From positions 1-14,955 of the forward strand of contig JABDDW010000036.1 of the NCBI GenBank assembly GCA_013287405.1: 14,955 nt of DNA, given 5' to 3'. Both the position numbers and the translations under genes were made by a program. Positions 6,457-13,652 of this stretch are shown here, one piece after another. The stretch's first letter is position 1. Each line of letters starts with the position of its first letter. Origin of the DNA: Deltaproteobacteria bacterium. GTDB lineage: Bacteria; Bdellovibrionota; Bdellovibrionia; JABDDW01. The notes under the pieces were generated by a model, which was given only the letters and a program-made list of their open reading frames with translations, was not told the DNA's origin and did not search any database.

Positions 6457-7314
6457 ATGAAAAAATTTATTTTTGTGCTGTTTTCTTTAACAGTCATTAC
6501 GGTTGCTAAAGCCTCGGCGCCGCCGCCAATTCCCGTTGTAACTACGGAGAAGGCGAAGCTATCGGCACTATCTGACAATTTGACCTATCCAGCCCGAGTT
6601 GAATCGCGGGTGAACTCCATGATTTATTCAGAGTCAGACGGTGTGATCACCCAGATCTCTGCGCCCCTAGGATCACGGATCAGAAAAGGGGGGAGACTGG
6701 CCACTATTAAGCACACGGACCCTGTGTACCAATTTGCTCCGCTGATTGTCACAGCTCCCGTGGACGGATACGTAAGTCAAGTTTCAGTGACCGAAGGGAG
6801 CGCGGTCCTTAAGGGGGCCCTTCTTGCTGCCATTACCGACCCCGCTCAGGTTCGAATTATCATTGAGATAGCGGCCTCCGATCTGACCTCTTTTAAAAAG
6901 GGGATGGAAGGAACATTCAAAATTTCTGGGGGAACGGAGAAAATTCCGGTGAGTGTTAAGGGACTGAGTCCTCTGGTTGACCCTGCGACAGGGACGGCTG
7001 AGTGTGAACTGAAAGTGGCCCAAAGTGAAGTTCAAAAACTGCCGCCTGGAACCGTGGGGCAGGCTTACTTTGAAATTAATAGACGTCAAGGGTTTGTGTT
7101 TCCCGATAACGCTGTAGTTTATAAAGGAAGTGAAACCTTTGTTCGTATCGTTCAAGATGGCAAAGCCGTTCGCGTTCCCGTTGAACTCGGGCGCAGGGAA
7201 CGTGGCCAAGTGGAGATTCTAAAAGGGATCAAGGACGGAGACCAAGTTATAGAGCGATCGAGCCAATTTATTGCCGACGGGGACAAAGTCCAAATCGAGT
7301 CAGGCGGTGGGTAA
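6457..7314 (+). CDS. RND efflux periplasmic adaptor (membrane-fusion protein), hairpin-less
   Basis: The periplasmic adaptor should link the RND pump encoded next to the outer-membrane channel encoded third. From the chosen ATG it is 285 residues, with a signal peptide MKKFIFVLFSLTVITVAKAS (cleavage near AKASA). Two lipoyl half-motifs follow at ~54-86 (DGVITQISAPLGSRIRKGG) and ~96-128 (APVDGYVSQVSVTEGSAVLKG), then a beta-barrel domain (~130-208, with the family's VDPATGT at 174-180) and a membrane-proximal domain (~210-280, DGDQVIE). Only about ten residues separate the lipoyl halves, so the long alpha-helical coiled-coil hairpin of AcrA-type adaptors is absent, and the protein is ~100 residues shorter than AcrA. 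No lipobox is seen. A longer in-frame start (TTG 6376, or ATGs at 6394, 6439 and 6448) is possible but less likely. The stop overlaps the pump's probable GTG by 8 nt. Confidence 0.88.
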   Translation: MKKFIFVLFSLTVITVAKASAPPPIPVVTTEKAKLSALSDNLTYPARVESRVNSMIYSESDGVITQISAPLGSRIRKGGRLATIKHTDPVYQFAPLIVTAPVDGYVSQVSVTEGSAVLKGALLAAITDPAQVRIIIEIAASDLTSFKKGMEGTFKISGGTEKIPVSVKGLSPLVDPATGTAECELKVAQSEVQKLPPGTVGQAYFEINRRQGFVFPDNAVVYKGSETFVRIVQDGKAVRVPVELGRRERGQVEILKGIKDGDQVIERSSQFIADGDKVQIESGGG

Positions 7315-10300
7315 GCTTTACAGCTCCCCGTTACGCGTTTACTTATGCCTTGGATTTTTGGCCCTCGTTGGTATTTACTGTGGTTTTAAGCTACCCATTT
7401 CTCTTTTTCCAAATAGCAGCAAGCCTACAATTTATGTTCGAGTTTCGTATGGTAATTCAACGGCCGACGAATTTTTAAATACTTATGGTCACGTTCTGGA
7501 AGACCGATTTCGTGATCTATCTTCGAGTCATCTTGAGGTAGAAAAAATTGAGGCCGACTATGACACCCAGCTTGTAGCTTATCTCATTCACTTTAAATGG
7601 GGAACCGATCCTAAGGAGGCCGAAAAAGAAGTACAGCTTCTGATGAGCGCTTTCTCAAGCCAATTCACTCAGGAAGTTCGGGAAAGTGTACGGGTTTGGC
7701 CTCAAGGAGATAGCCAGGGATTTTTGGCCATAAGTTTCTATAGTCAAAAAAGAAGTTTAGACGAACTTTATAAATATTTGGATCCTCTTCTTTCATCTCA
7801 TTACAGTCAGGTCAAAGACGCCGAGGAAGTTGACTTGTGGAATCCCACAAAAAAAGAAATACAAATAGAGCTCAATCCGGAGCGAATGGCATACTTGGGA
7901 CTCTATCCCCGTGATGTCGCCTCAGCAGTTTATTCTTCTCTTAATGGTAATGGAGGAGGGACTGTCACCATTGGGATCAACAAACTCGATGTTTCGATGA
8001 ATCGTCAGGTTAAGAGCCTAGAAGATATTTCTAATGTCGTGATCCAAACCCCCTCGAAAAGGGCCGTCCATCTGAGCGATTTAGCCCACGTTGATTTAGG
8101 AATTCCTATAACTAATGCCCGAAGCTTTAAGACAAGTGGCGCTCCTAGTATTATTTTATTTGCCGACCCAAAGCCCGGAGGCAATATCAAGAAGATGGCC
8201 GAGGACGTCATCGACATTGTTAAAATAGTGGCGCCGCAATTTCCCCCCGATATTCACTACAAGATTCTCGTTGACCCGTCAGAGTTTATTCGGTCCGCCG
8301 TGAGTAATGTTTTTCGAGAAGTCCTTGTGGCCGCTCTTTTGGCGGTAGGGGTCTTATTTTTATTTATTGGAAGCTTCAAAAATGTTGTAACGGCGGCCAT
8401 TGAAATTCCTTTAAGCATTGTTTTGGCCTTTATCTTAATGAGATTTGCGGGGATTAACCTTAATTTGATTTCACTAGGTGGACTGGCTTTGTCCGCGGGA
8501 ATGAACGTCGATGCCTCCGTTGTAGTCATGGAAAATATCTTTCGACACTTTGACGACGTTAAAGGAAAGCTTTCTTTTCTTGAGCGTCTAAGAGTAGTTG
8601 CCGGAGCCGTCAAAGAAGTCAGTTTTCCCATCATTGCTTCTACGGTGGCATCTATCGTGGTCTTTATTCCCCTGGCTCTAACGACGGGGTTAAGTCAGTC
8701 TCTCCTCGGGGATCTCGCCTTGGCGGTGGTATTTTCTCATTCTTTTTCAGCTGTTGTAGCCCTCATCTTAGTGCCGACAATTCGACTTCAGATCATGGCC
8801 GCTGGAGGGAAGTCCCACAGCCAATCTCCCATAGAAGGAGTTTTAAAGAAGTTGGAGCACTTTTATGCTCATACTCTCTTGAAATTCTTAAAGTCCAAGA
8901 AGCTAAAGCTTTCTATTTATGGGTCTTTAATTTTGGTTCTTGTGGGTCTTTCGTTTCTTGTTGTCCCTCATCTGCAAAAGGAGATTATCGGTCGACCTGA
9001 TACAGATTGGATCACTCTGAATGTCAGCACCCAAGGGAATACCCTTGTTCGGCAGATGGAGTCCCAAGCCGAAGAGCTTGAAGCGAGACTCATCAAGGAG
9101 TTTGGTTCGAAAATTCAATACACATTTACCCAAATTCAAAATCCCAACTCGGCATTCATCATGGCGAGACTCATTGATAAGAAACTAATGAACGACGTCT
9201 GGAAGGGGATGGAAAAAAGTTTTGTTAATACTCCACAACTATTTTTGAGTGTCTGGCCATGGAATCCCTCTGAGCTTTCTATTCCCAATCCTCCTGATTT
9301 TAAAGTGGCTATCCGTGGTGGAGTGACTCAGGAGCGGGCGACCTTGGCCCAAGATTTTAGTGAGCTTCTTCAAACAAAAAAGATATTTCCTAACGTACGA
9401 ACCATCCCAGATATTTCGCGAAGAGAAAGTATTGTTTTTAAGCCCTATGTTGAAAGATGGTCGCTTCTAGCTAAAGGCGGGATGGTTATAACGCCATCAG
9501 ATATTGCAGATGTTTCCCGGGTGGCGACTCTAGGTAGAAAAATTGGAGATCTTCCGGTTGATGGAAAGCTTGTTCCCGTGACCATGGCGTATCCGCCAAA
9601 CAGAGTGAGCTCCCTTGAGGATCTAGCCGCTTTTCCCATGGGACTTCAAGGTAAGTTAGTTCCTCTTAAATCCCTTGTCCACGTTGGAATCGAACAGCTG
9701 TCGCCTCCCGTTCATCGGGACGATGGTCGGGGTGTTGACTATGTTTCTGGAAAGGTTCATGAGGAGGATAAGGCAGAAGCGGGCCCAAAAGTTAAGGAGG
9801 CCACTCGTGTTTTCCTAGATTGGAAAGCTAAGGCTAAATTCCCAGAAGGAGTTTCGGCAAATATAGAAGATGCTCAATATGAAATGAACGAGGCCTTAGA
9901 TCAGCTAGAAGGTGCCGTTCTGATTAGTGTTCTCCTAATATTTTTGACGATGGTTTTTCAGTTTGGCAGTCTTATGAACGCCATTATCGTTATGGTCTCC
10001 GTGCCCTTAGGGTTTATTGGAGTTTTACTGAGTCTTTATCTTTTTAAGAGCACCCTTTCTCTGAACTCCGTTTTGGGAGTTATTTTGCTCAATGGTATTG
10101 CCGTCGCCAACAGCATCATCTTGGTCGATTTTTTGAAGAAACTCGTGGGGCGCGGCCTTTCGCCAAAAGACGCCGCCATCGAAGCTGCTCAAAAGCGTTT
10201 GAGACCCATTCTTATGACTTCGATGACAACGGCGTTAGGAATGCTTCCCATTGCCCTAGGCATGGGCGAAGGGGGACGGATCCTACAACCCTTGGGGTTG

Positions 10301-10447
10301 GCGGTTGTGGGTGGGCTTGGTTTCTCTGTGTTCATGACGCTCTTTATAGTTCCAAGCCTTCAGGTAAGCTACTTAGAGTGGATAGCAAAAAGACGTAAAC
10401 TTGAAATTGTTCCAGCTCCAGCAAGCTTTGGGGCAAATGAGAGTTAG
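7307..10447 (+). CDS. RND-family efflux transporter (inner-membrane pump)
   Basis: A proton-driven RND pump exporting unknown substrates across the envelope. From GTG 7307 it has 1046 residues, about the length of AcrB, with the duplicated RND layout. TM1 is at ~11-30, followed by a first periplasmic porter loop; TM2-6 begin near 338; TM7 is near 533-552, followed by a second periplasmic loop; TM8-12 run from ~869 to ~1020. TM4 has GMNVDASVVVMEN with Asp402 matching AcrB Asp407, but Ala403 in place of Asp408. TM10 has GIAVANSIILVDF with Ala934 where AcrB has Lys940. RLRPILMTS of TM11 is conserved. The frame is open back to ATG 7271, which would add 12 residues overlapping the adaptor; the GTG fits the usual RND N-terminus (SSPLRVYL) better. 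The pattern of a single Asp recalls HME-type pumps, but metal specificity cannot be claimed. Confidence 0.93.
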   Translation: MGKLYSSPLRVYLCLGFLALVGIYCGFKLPISLFPNSSKPTIYVRVSYGNSTADEFLNTYGHVLEDRFRDLSSSHLEVEKIEADYDTQLVAYLIHFKWGTDPKEAEKEVQLLMSAFSSQFTQEVRESVRVWPQGDSQGFLAISFYSQKRSLDELYKYLDPLLSSHYSQVKDAEEVDLWNPTKKEIQIELNPERMAYLGLYPRDVASAVYSSLNGNGGGTVTIGINKLDVSMNRQVKSLEDISNVVIQTPSKRAVHLSDLAHVDLGIPITNARSFKTSGAPSIILFADPKPGGNIKKMAEDVIDIVKIVAPQFPPDIHYKILVDPSEFIRSAVSNVFREVLVAALLAVGVLFLFIGSFKNVVTAAIEIPLSIVLAFILMRFAGINLNLISLGGLALSAGMNVDASVVVMENIFRHFDDVKGKLSFLERLRVVAGAVKEVSFPIIASTVASIVVFIPLALTTGLSQSLLGDLALAVVFSHSFSAVVALILVPTIRLQIMAAGGKSHSQSPIEGVLKKLEHFYAHTLLKFLKSKKLKLSIYGSLILVLVGLSFLVVPHLQKEIIGRPDTDWITLNVSTQGNTLVRQMESQAEELEARLIKEFGSKIQYTFTQIQNPNSAFIMARLIDKKLMNDVWKGMEKSFVNTPQLFLSVWPWNPSELSIPNPPDFKVAIRGGVTQERATLAQDFSELLQTKKIFPNVRTIPDISRRESIVFKPYVERWSLLAKGGMVITPSDIADVSRVATLGRKIGDLPVDGKLVPVTMAYPPNRVSSLEDLAAFPMGLQGKLVPLKSLVHVGIEQLSPPVHRDDGRGVDYVSGKVHEEDKAEAGPKVKEATRVFLDWKAKAKFPEGVSANIEDAQYEMNEALDQLEGAVLISVLLIFLTMVFQFGSLMNAIIVMVSVPLGFIGVLLSLYLFKSTLSLNSVLGVILLNGIAVANSIILVDFLKKLVGRGLSPKDAAIEAAQKRLRPILMTSMTTALGMLPIALGMGEGGRILQPLGLAVVGGLGFSVFMTLFIVPSLQVSYLEWIAKRRKLEIVPAPASFGANES

Positions 10448-11696
10448 ATTCATTTATTCAACCGGGTTTTTACTATGCTTATACGCCTGGGGTACATCTA
10501 GTCCAATGGGTTTTGATCAGGCCTTAAAGAAAATCCTTGAACGAAGTTCCGATATACAAATCCAAGAGACTAAAGTTCAAGGGGCCGATTACAAAGTCCT
10601 TGGCCGTAAAGCGGCCTTTCTCCCTAACTTATCCCTCAGCGGACAAAGAGGGAACACCATTACCGATGGCGACGTCGCACCGGCCTCCCAAAGTATAGGG
10701 TTGAGCTCAACGGTAAATCTTCTGAAGTGGGGCGCAGATAAAAATAATTTAGAAGCCTCGCGGTCAGATCTTAAAGCGGAACAGGAATCATTAGAAGACA
10801 CTCGATTTAAAACCGAAGACCTTGCGGTGGATGTTCTATGTAAAGAGATCGAGGCGGAGCAGAAAACTGAAGTTTTAAAAAAGAACGCCGAAACTTTTAA
10901 AAGCTACTTAGAAATTGCTGATCAACGATTTCGTCGAGGACTCTTAGCAAGTCAAGAGGTCGATAAAGTTTCCCTCGATTATGGTAATGCTCAGGCACTA
11001 TTACAAGACGCCCAATATGCAGCAGCTCAAGCCAAAGCTGACTTAGAACGACTGTTGGGCTCTGAGAATATTGATAATGAGTGGCCGTGGAAGGGGCGCC
11101 TCCAAACTCAAGGCGTTGCGACATTAATGCGGACGGTTCCTAATATTGAGGCCCGGCCTGATGTTCGGTCCCTTGAGAATTTGGTCAATGCCGAGAATTC
11201 CAGAATGAAGGCTGGGTTTGACGGAGAGTGGCCATCTCTGGACCTTACGGGCACAGTGGGGACTTCACAGTTTGAGGATGGCAGTCAGCAAGTCTTAACT
11301 ACGGGTTTGACCTTGAGCGTGCCGCTTTTTGATCGGCTAGCGAATTATTCACAGTATAAAGTTCAATATTCCAATTTTGCAGCGGCCGATTTGAAACTTC
11401 GCCAACTTAAATTGGACGCGAAGGCGCAGTGGAAAGCATCTCAAGAGCAGTTTAGTATTGCGCTGGCCACCGCACTCTCGAGAGATAAAAACTACAAGAC
11501 CTCTCAAAGCCTTTATAAAACTAATGAAAATCGATTTAGGCAGGGGAGGGCCAGCGCTAATGATTTAGAGGTAGACCACCGGCGACTTAACGAAGCGGCT
11601 CTTTTAGAAATTGAAGGATGGAGTAAAGCTCATGCACAATTTACTCGATTATGCCATGCTCTTGGGCGTTCGGTGGAGCATTGCGAAGGATCCTAA
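10437..11696 (+). CDS. TolC-family outer-membrane efflux channel
   Basis: Outer-membrane factor completing the tripartite pump. The frame opens at 10401, but the ATG at 10437, overlapping the pump's stop by 11 nt, starts a signal peptide (MRVRFIYSTGFLLCLYAWG). The resulting 419 residues match the TolC family size. Two internally similar halves are visible. The first (~25-70) has FDQALKKILERSSDIQIQE and ends in AAFLPNLSLSGQRG. The second starts at RPDVRSLENLVNAENSRMKA (~240) and ends in EWPSLDLTGTVG. Both end in the family's P-x-L-x-L-x-G strand, with long helical stretches between (for example RFRRGLLASQEVDKVSLDYG, matching the family R-Y-xx-G pattern, and again RFRQGRASANDLEV near 365). The signal peptide contains a Cys but not a proper lipobox, so it is probably not lipidated. 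It should be cotranscribed with the two genes before it. Confidence 0.92.
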   Translation: MRVRFIYSTGFLLCLYAWGTSSPMGFDQALKKILERSSDIQIQETKVQGADYKVLGRKAAFLPNLSLSGQRGNTITDGDVAPASQSIGLSSTVNLLKWGADKNNLEASRSDLKAEQESLEDTRFKTEDLAVDVLCKEIEAEQKTEVLKKNAETFKSYLEIADQRFRRGLLASQEVDKVSLDYGNAQALLQDAQYAAAQAKADLERLLGSENIDNEWPWKGRLQTQGVATLMRTVPNIEARPDVRSLENLVNAENSRMKAGFDGEWPSLDLTGTVGTSQFEDGSQQVLTTGLTLSVPLFDRLANYSQYKVQYSNFAAADLKLRQLKLDAKAQWKASQEQFSIALATALSRDKNYKTSQSLYKTNENRFRQGRASANDLEVDHRRLNEAALLEIEGWSKAHAQFTRLCHALGRSVEHCEGS

Positions 11697-11749
11697 AGGC
11701 CATTCTTAGAAAGCGCCCTAGCGAAAAATTTCATTAACGCAATCTTTAC

Positions 11750-11778
11750 TTCAATTTTTTAGCCCCTTGCGCTATGTT
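11750..11778 (+). promoter_or_regulatory. Possible sigma-70 promoter for the 11811 gene
   Basis: TTCAAT (11750-11755) and TATGTT (11773-11778) are separated by the optimal 17 bp. Transcription would begin near 11785, leaving a ~26-nt leader that holds the strong Shine-Dalgarno site. The hexamers are imperfect, but the geometry and position in the 114-bp gap after the efflux operon fit. No clear terminator for the operon is visible in this gap. Confidence 0.4.
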
Positions 11779-11797
11779 GCCCTCCGTCAATAACCAC

Positions 11798-11804
11798 AGA
11801 GGAG
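11798..11804 (+). promoter_or_regulatory. Ribosome binding site for the 11811 gene
   Basis: AGAGGAG ends 6 nt before the ATG at 11811. It is one of the two strongest Shine-Dalgarno sites in the window and fixes this start. Confidence 0.85.
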
Positions 11805-11810
11805 AACGAA

Positions 11811-12662
11811 ATGCGCCAATTTTTTGGTTTACTGATTTCCCTATTAATTTTTTCAAGTCTAAGCTTTGCTCAAAAGGAAGCGGCCACAACGGCAAACCCT
11901 GAAGGCCAGTCGACAACGACCATTACTGCTCCTTCTGGATTTCTTGGGCAACCCTCAATAATGAGTGGGTGGAAGTCCTACACAGATTCTGGTCGCCCGG
12001 AACAAGTAGCGACCCCCGGAGATCGTCAGTTCATTTCTAAGAACGAATTCTTCTTGGGAGTCAGAAACCAGGCAGGATATGGACTCTACGGACAAATTCG
12101 TCAGGATGTAAAAAACTTTTCGCCCGGTGGAAAAAACGTGACCGGGATCTACGCCAATGACCCAAGTGTTTCATTCATGCATCCCATATATTCCACCGAT
12201 CGATTTAAAATTGCCGGGCTGGCTCGTCAATACTTTCCTGGCTCAGCGCACTCGGTTAGTGAAAATATTTATCACACGGCTTACTATTTAAACTTTTTAA
12301 ATGAACTCAAAGGTGGATATGACCTTTTTAACCAATTCACCTCAAGATACTTTTCAGCCACAAATTACACTCCAACTGATGGTGTCTTTTACGAAGAATT
12401 CACTACGACCCTTTCTAAGAGATTAAACGAGACCGTGCGATTGGGAATTGGTCAACAAACCCAGCTTGAAACTCACAACGATATTCCCGTTGGAAAAACC
12501 GTTGAACTATTCCCTTATGCTGATTTTAATTTCACAAAAACTATATTTGCGGGACCAAGAATTTATGTGCCTGTGGCTGTTCAGAATTATGTTTATGATG
12601 CTCCTAAAGCTGTGTCGTTTAACAATATACAAGCTGAGCTCTATTTTCAGGCCACACTATAA
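11811..12662 (+). CDS. Exported beta-rich, probable outer-membrane protein of unknown function
   Basis: This 283-residue protein has a clear signal peptide (MRQFFGLLISLLIFSSLSFA, cleavage before QK) and then a Ser/Thr-rich linker. From about residue 75 onward it shows alternating polar/apolar strands rich in Tyr, Phe, Gly and Asn (for example VRLGIGQQTQLETH and ELFPYADFNF). It ends in AELYFQATL, like a last strand of a beta-barrel, although the final residue is Leu rather than Phe. A small outer-membrane barrel or a periplasmic beta-protein is the best reading; I recognise no named family. It follows the efflux operon but seems to have its own promoter, so it need not belong to the pump. A 62-nt gap separates it from the aldolase gene. 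Strong expression is suggested by its Shine-Dalgarno site. Confidence 0.75.
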   Translation: MRQFFGLLISLLIFSSLSFAQKEAATTANPEGQSTTTITAPSGFLGQPSIMSGWKSYTDSGRPEQVATPGDRQFISKNEFFLGVRNQAGYGLYGQIRQDVKNFSPGGKNVTGIYANDPSVSFMHPIYSTDRFKIAGLARQYFPGSAHSVSENIYHTAYYLNFLNELKGGYDLFNQFTSRYFSATNYTPTDGVFYEEFTTTLSKRLNETVRLGIGQQTQLETHNDIPVGKTVELFPYADFNFTKTIFAGPRIYVPVAVQNYVYDAPKAVSFNNIQAELYFQATL

Positions 12663-12724
12663 GTTCTTGCTCTCGACGAAAACCCCGTGTAAATCATTGG
12701 GATCACTTGTAACAAGAGGATTCC

Positions 12725-13648
12725 ATGGCGCATAAAGTAAAAGAGATTTTAAGTTGGTACGGGGCCGACAACCCTGGTGTTTTGACAAATTTAGCCCGAC
12801 TTATGAATACGGGGCGCTTATCTGGCACTGGCAAGATGGTTATCTTGCCAGTGGACCAAGGGTTTGAACATGGCCCGGCCAGATCATTTGCGGTGAATCC
12901 TCCGAGCTACGATCCAAGGTATCACTTTGAGCTGGCTATTGAATCCGGCTGTAATGCGTACGCGGCCCCTCTTGGATTTTTAGAAGCCGGGGCCAGAGAA
13001 TTCGCGGGCGAAATTCCTCTTATTCTGAAATTGAATAATTCAGACTCTCTTTATAGTCCGAAAGATCCCAAGTCTACCGTTACGGGTACAGTTGATGACG
13101 CCCTCAGGTTAGGTTGTGTTGGGATAGGATTTACGATCTATCCGGGTAGTGCCCAGCGTGGAGCCCTCTACGAAGAGATTCAAGAAATCGCCGAAGAAGC
13201 TAAAGCCAAGGGGCTTGTCGTTATAGTCTGGTCGTACCCCAGAGGGGCGTCCATGAGTAAAGAAGGGGAGACCGCCATAGATGTTGTGGCCTACGGGGCG
13301 CATATTGCAGCCCAATTAGGGGCTCATATAATAAAAGTAAAAGCTCCAAGTTCCTTCATCGAACAGGATGAAGCTAAAAAAGTTTACGAAAAATTTAAAA
13401 TCCCAGTGGGGACCTTGGCTGAACGCGCTCGCCATGTGGTAACCAGTTGCTTCGCCGGTCGTCGCATCGTCATTTTTTCAGGAGGAGCTACTAAATCAGA
13501 TGCTGAGCTTCTCGAAGAAGTCAGGGGGCTCGCTGAGGGCGGAGCGTTTGGCAGTATAATGGGACGAAACGCTTTTCAAAGACCAAAGGCGGAGGCCATC
13601 AAAATACTGAAGACTGTCCAAGATATATTTAGAAACGAAAAGGCCTAA
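12725..13648 (+). CDS. fbaB: Class I fructose-bisphosphate aldolase (DhnA/FbaB type)
   Basis: Cytoplasmic glycolytic and gluconeogenic enzyme that reversibly cleaves fructose 1,6-bisphosphate into dihydroxyacetone phosphate and glyceraldehyde 3-phosphate through a Schiff-base lysine. The 307-residue protein shows the FbaB-type signature LPVDQGFEHGPARSF at residues 41-55 and NAYAAPLGFLEAGA at 77-90. The Schiff-base candidate is Lys204 (with Lys206 close by) in GAHIIKVKAP, and a phosphate-binding loop FSGGATK lies at 251-257, with GSIMGRNAFQR near 276-286. It is about 40 residues shorter than E. coli FbaB as I remember it. The ATG has a Shine-Dalgarno site AGAGGA (12715-12720) 4 nt upstream. 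The 62-nt gap before it shows no clear promoter or terminator. The stop is 4 nt before the lysS GTG, so the two are probably cotranscribed. Confidence 0.95.
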   Translation: MAHKVKEILSWYGADNPGVLTNLARLMNTGRLSGTGKMVILPVDQGFEHGPARSFAVNPPSYDPRYHFELAIESGCNAYAAPLGFLEAGAREFAGEIPLILKLNNSDSLYSPKDPKSTVTGTVDDALRLGCVGIGFTIYPGSAQRGALYEEIQEIAEEAKAKGLVVIVWSYPRGASMSKEGETAIDVVAYGAHIAAQLGAHIIKVKAPSSFIEQDEAKKVYEKFKIPVGTLAERARHVVTSCFAGRRIVIFSGGATKSDAELLEEVRGLAEGGAFGSIMGRNAFQRPKAEAIKILKTVQDIFRNEKA

Positions 13649-13652
13649 AAGA

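Noticed and set aside
7271..7306. ATG at 7271 as the RND pump start
   Set aside because: It would overlap the adaptor by 44 nt, lacks a Shine-Dalgarno site and adds residues not typical of RND N-termini. It cannot be excluded.
6376..7314. Metal-efflux (CusB-like) identity for the adaptor-pump operon
   Set aside because: The single Asp in TM4 recalls HME pumps, but there are no metal-binding Met/His clusters or accompanying metal genes that I can see, so substrate is left open.
11697..11749. Terminator for the efflux operon
   Set aside because: Only a 3-bp CGC/GCG stem without a proper T-tract is visible in the gap after the TolC-like gene.
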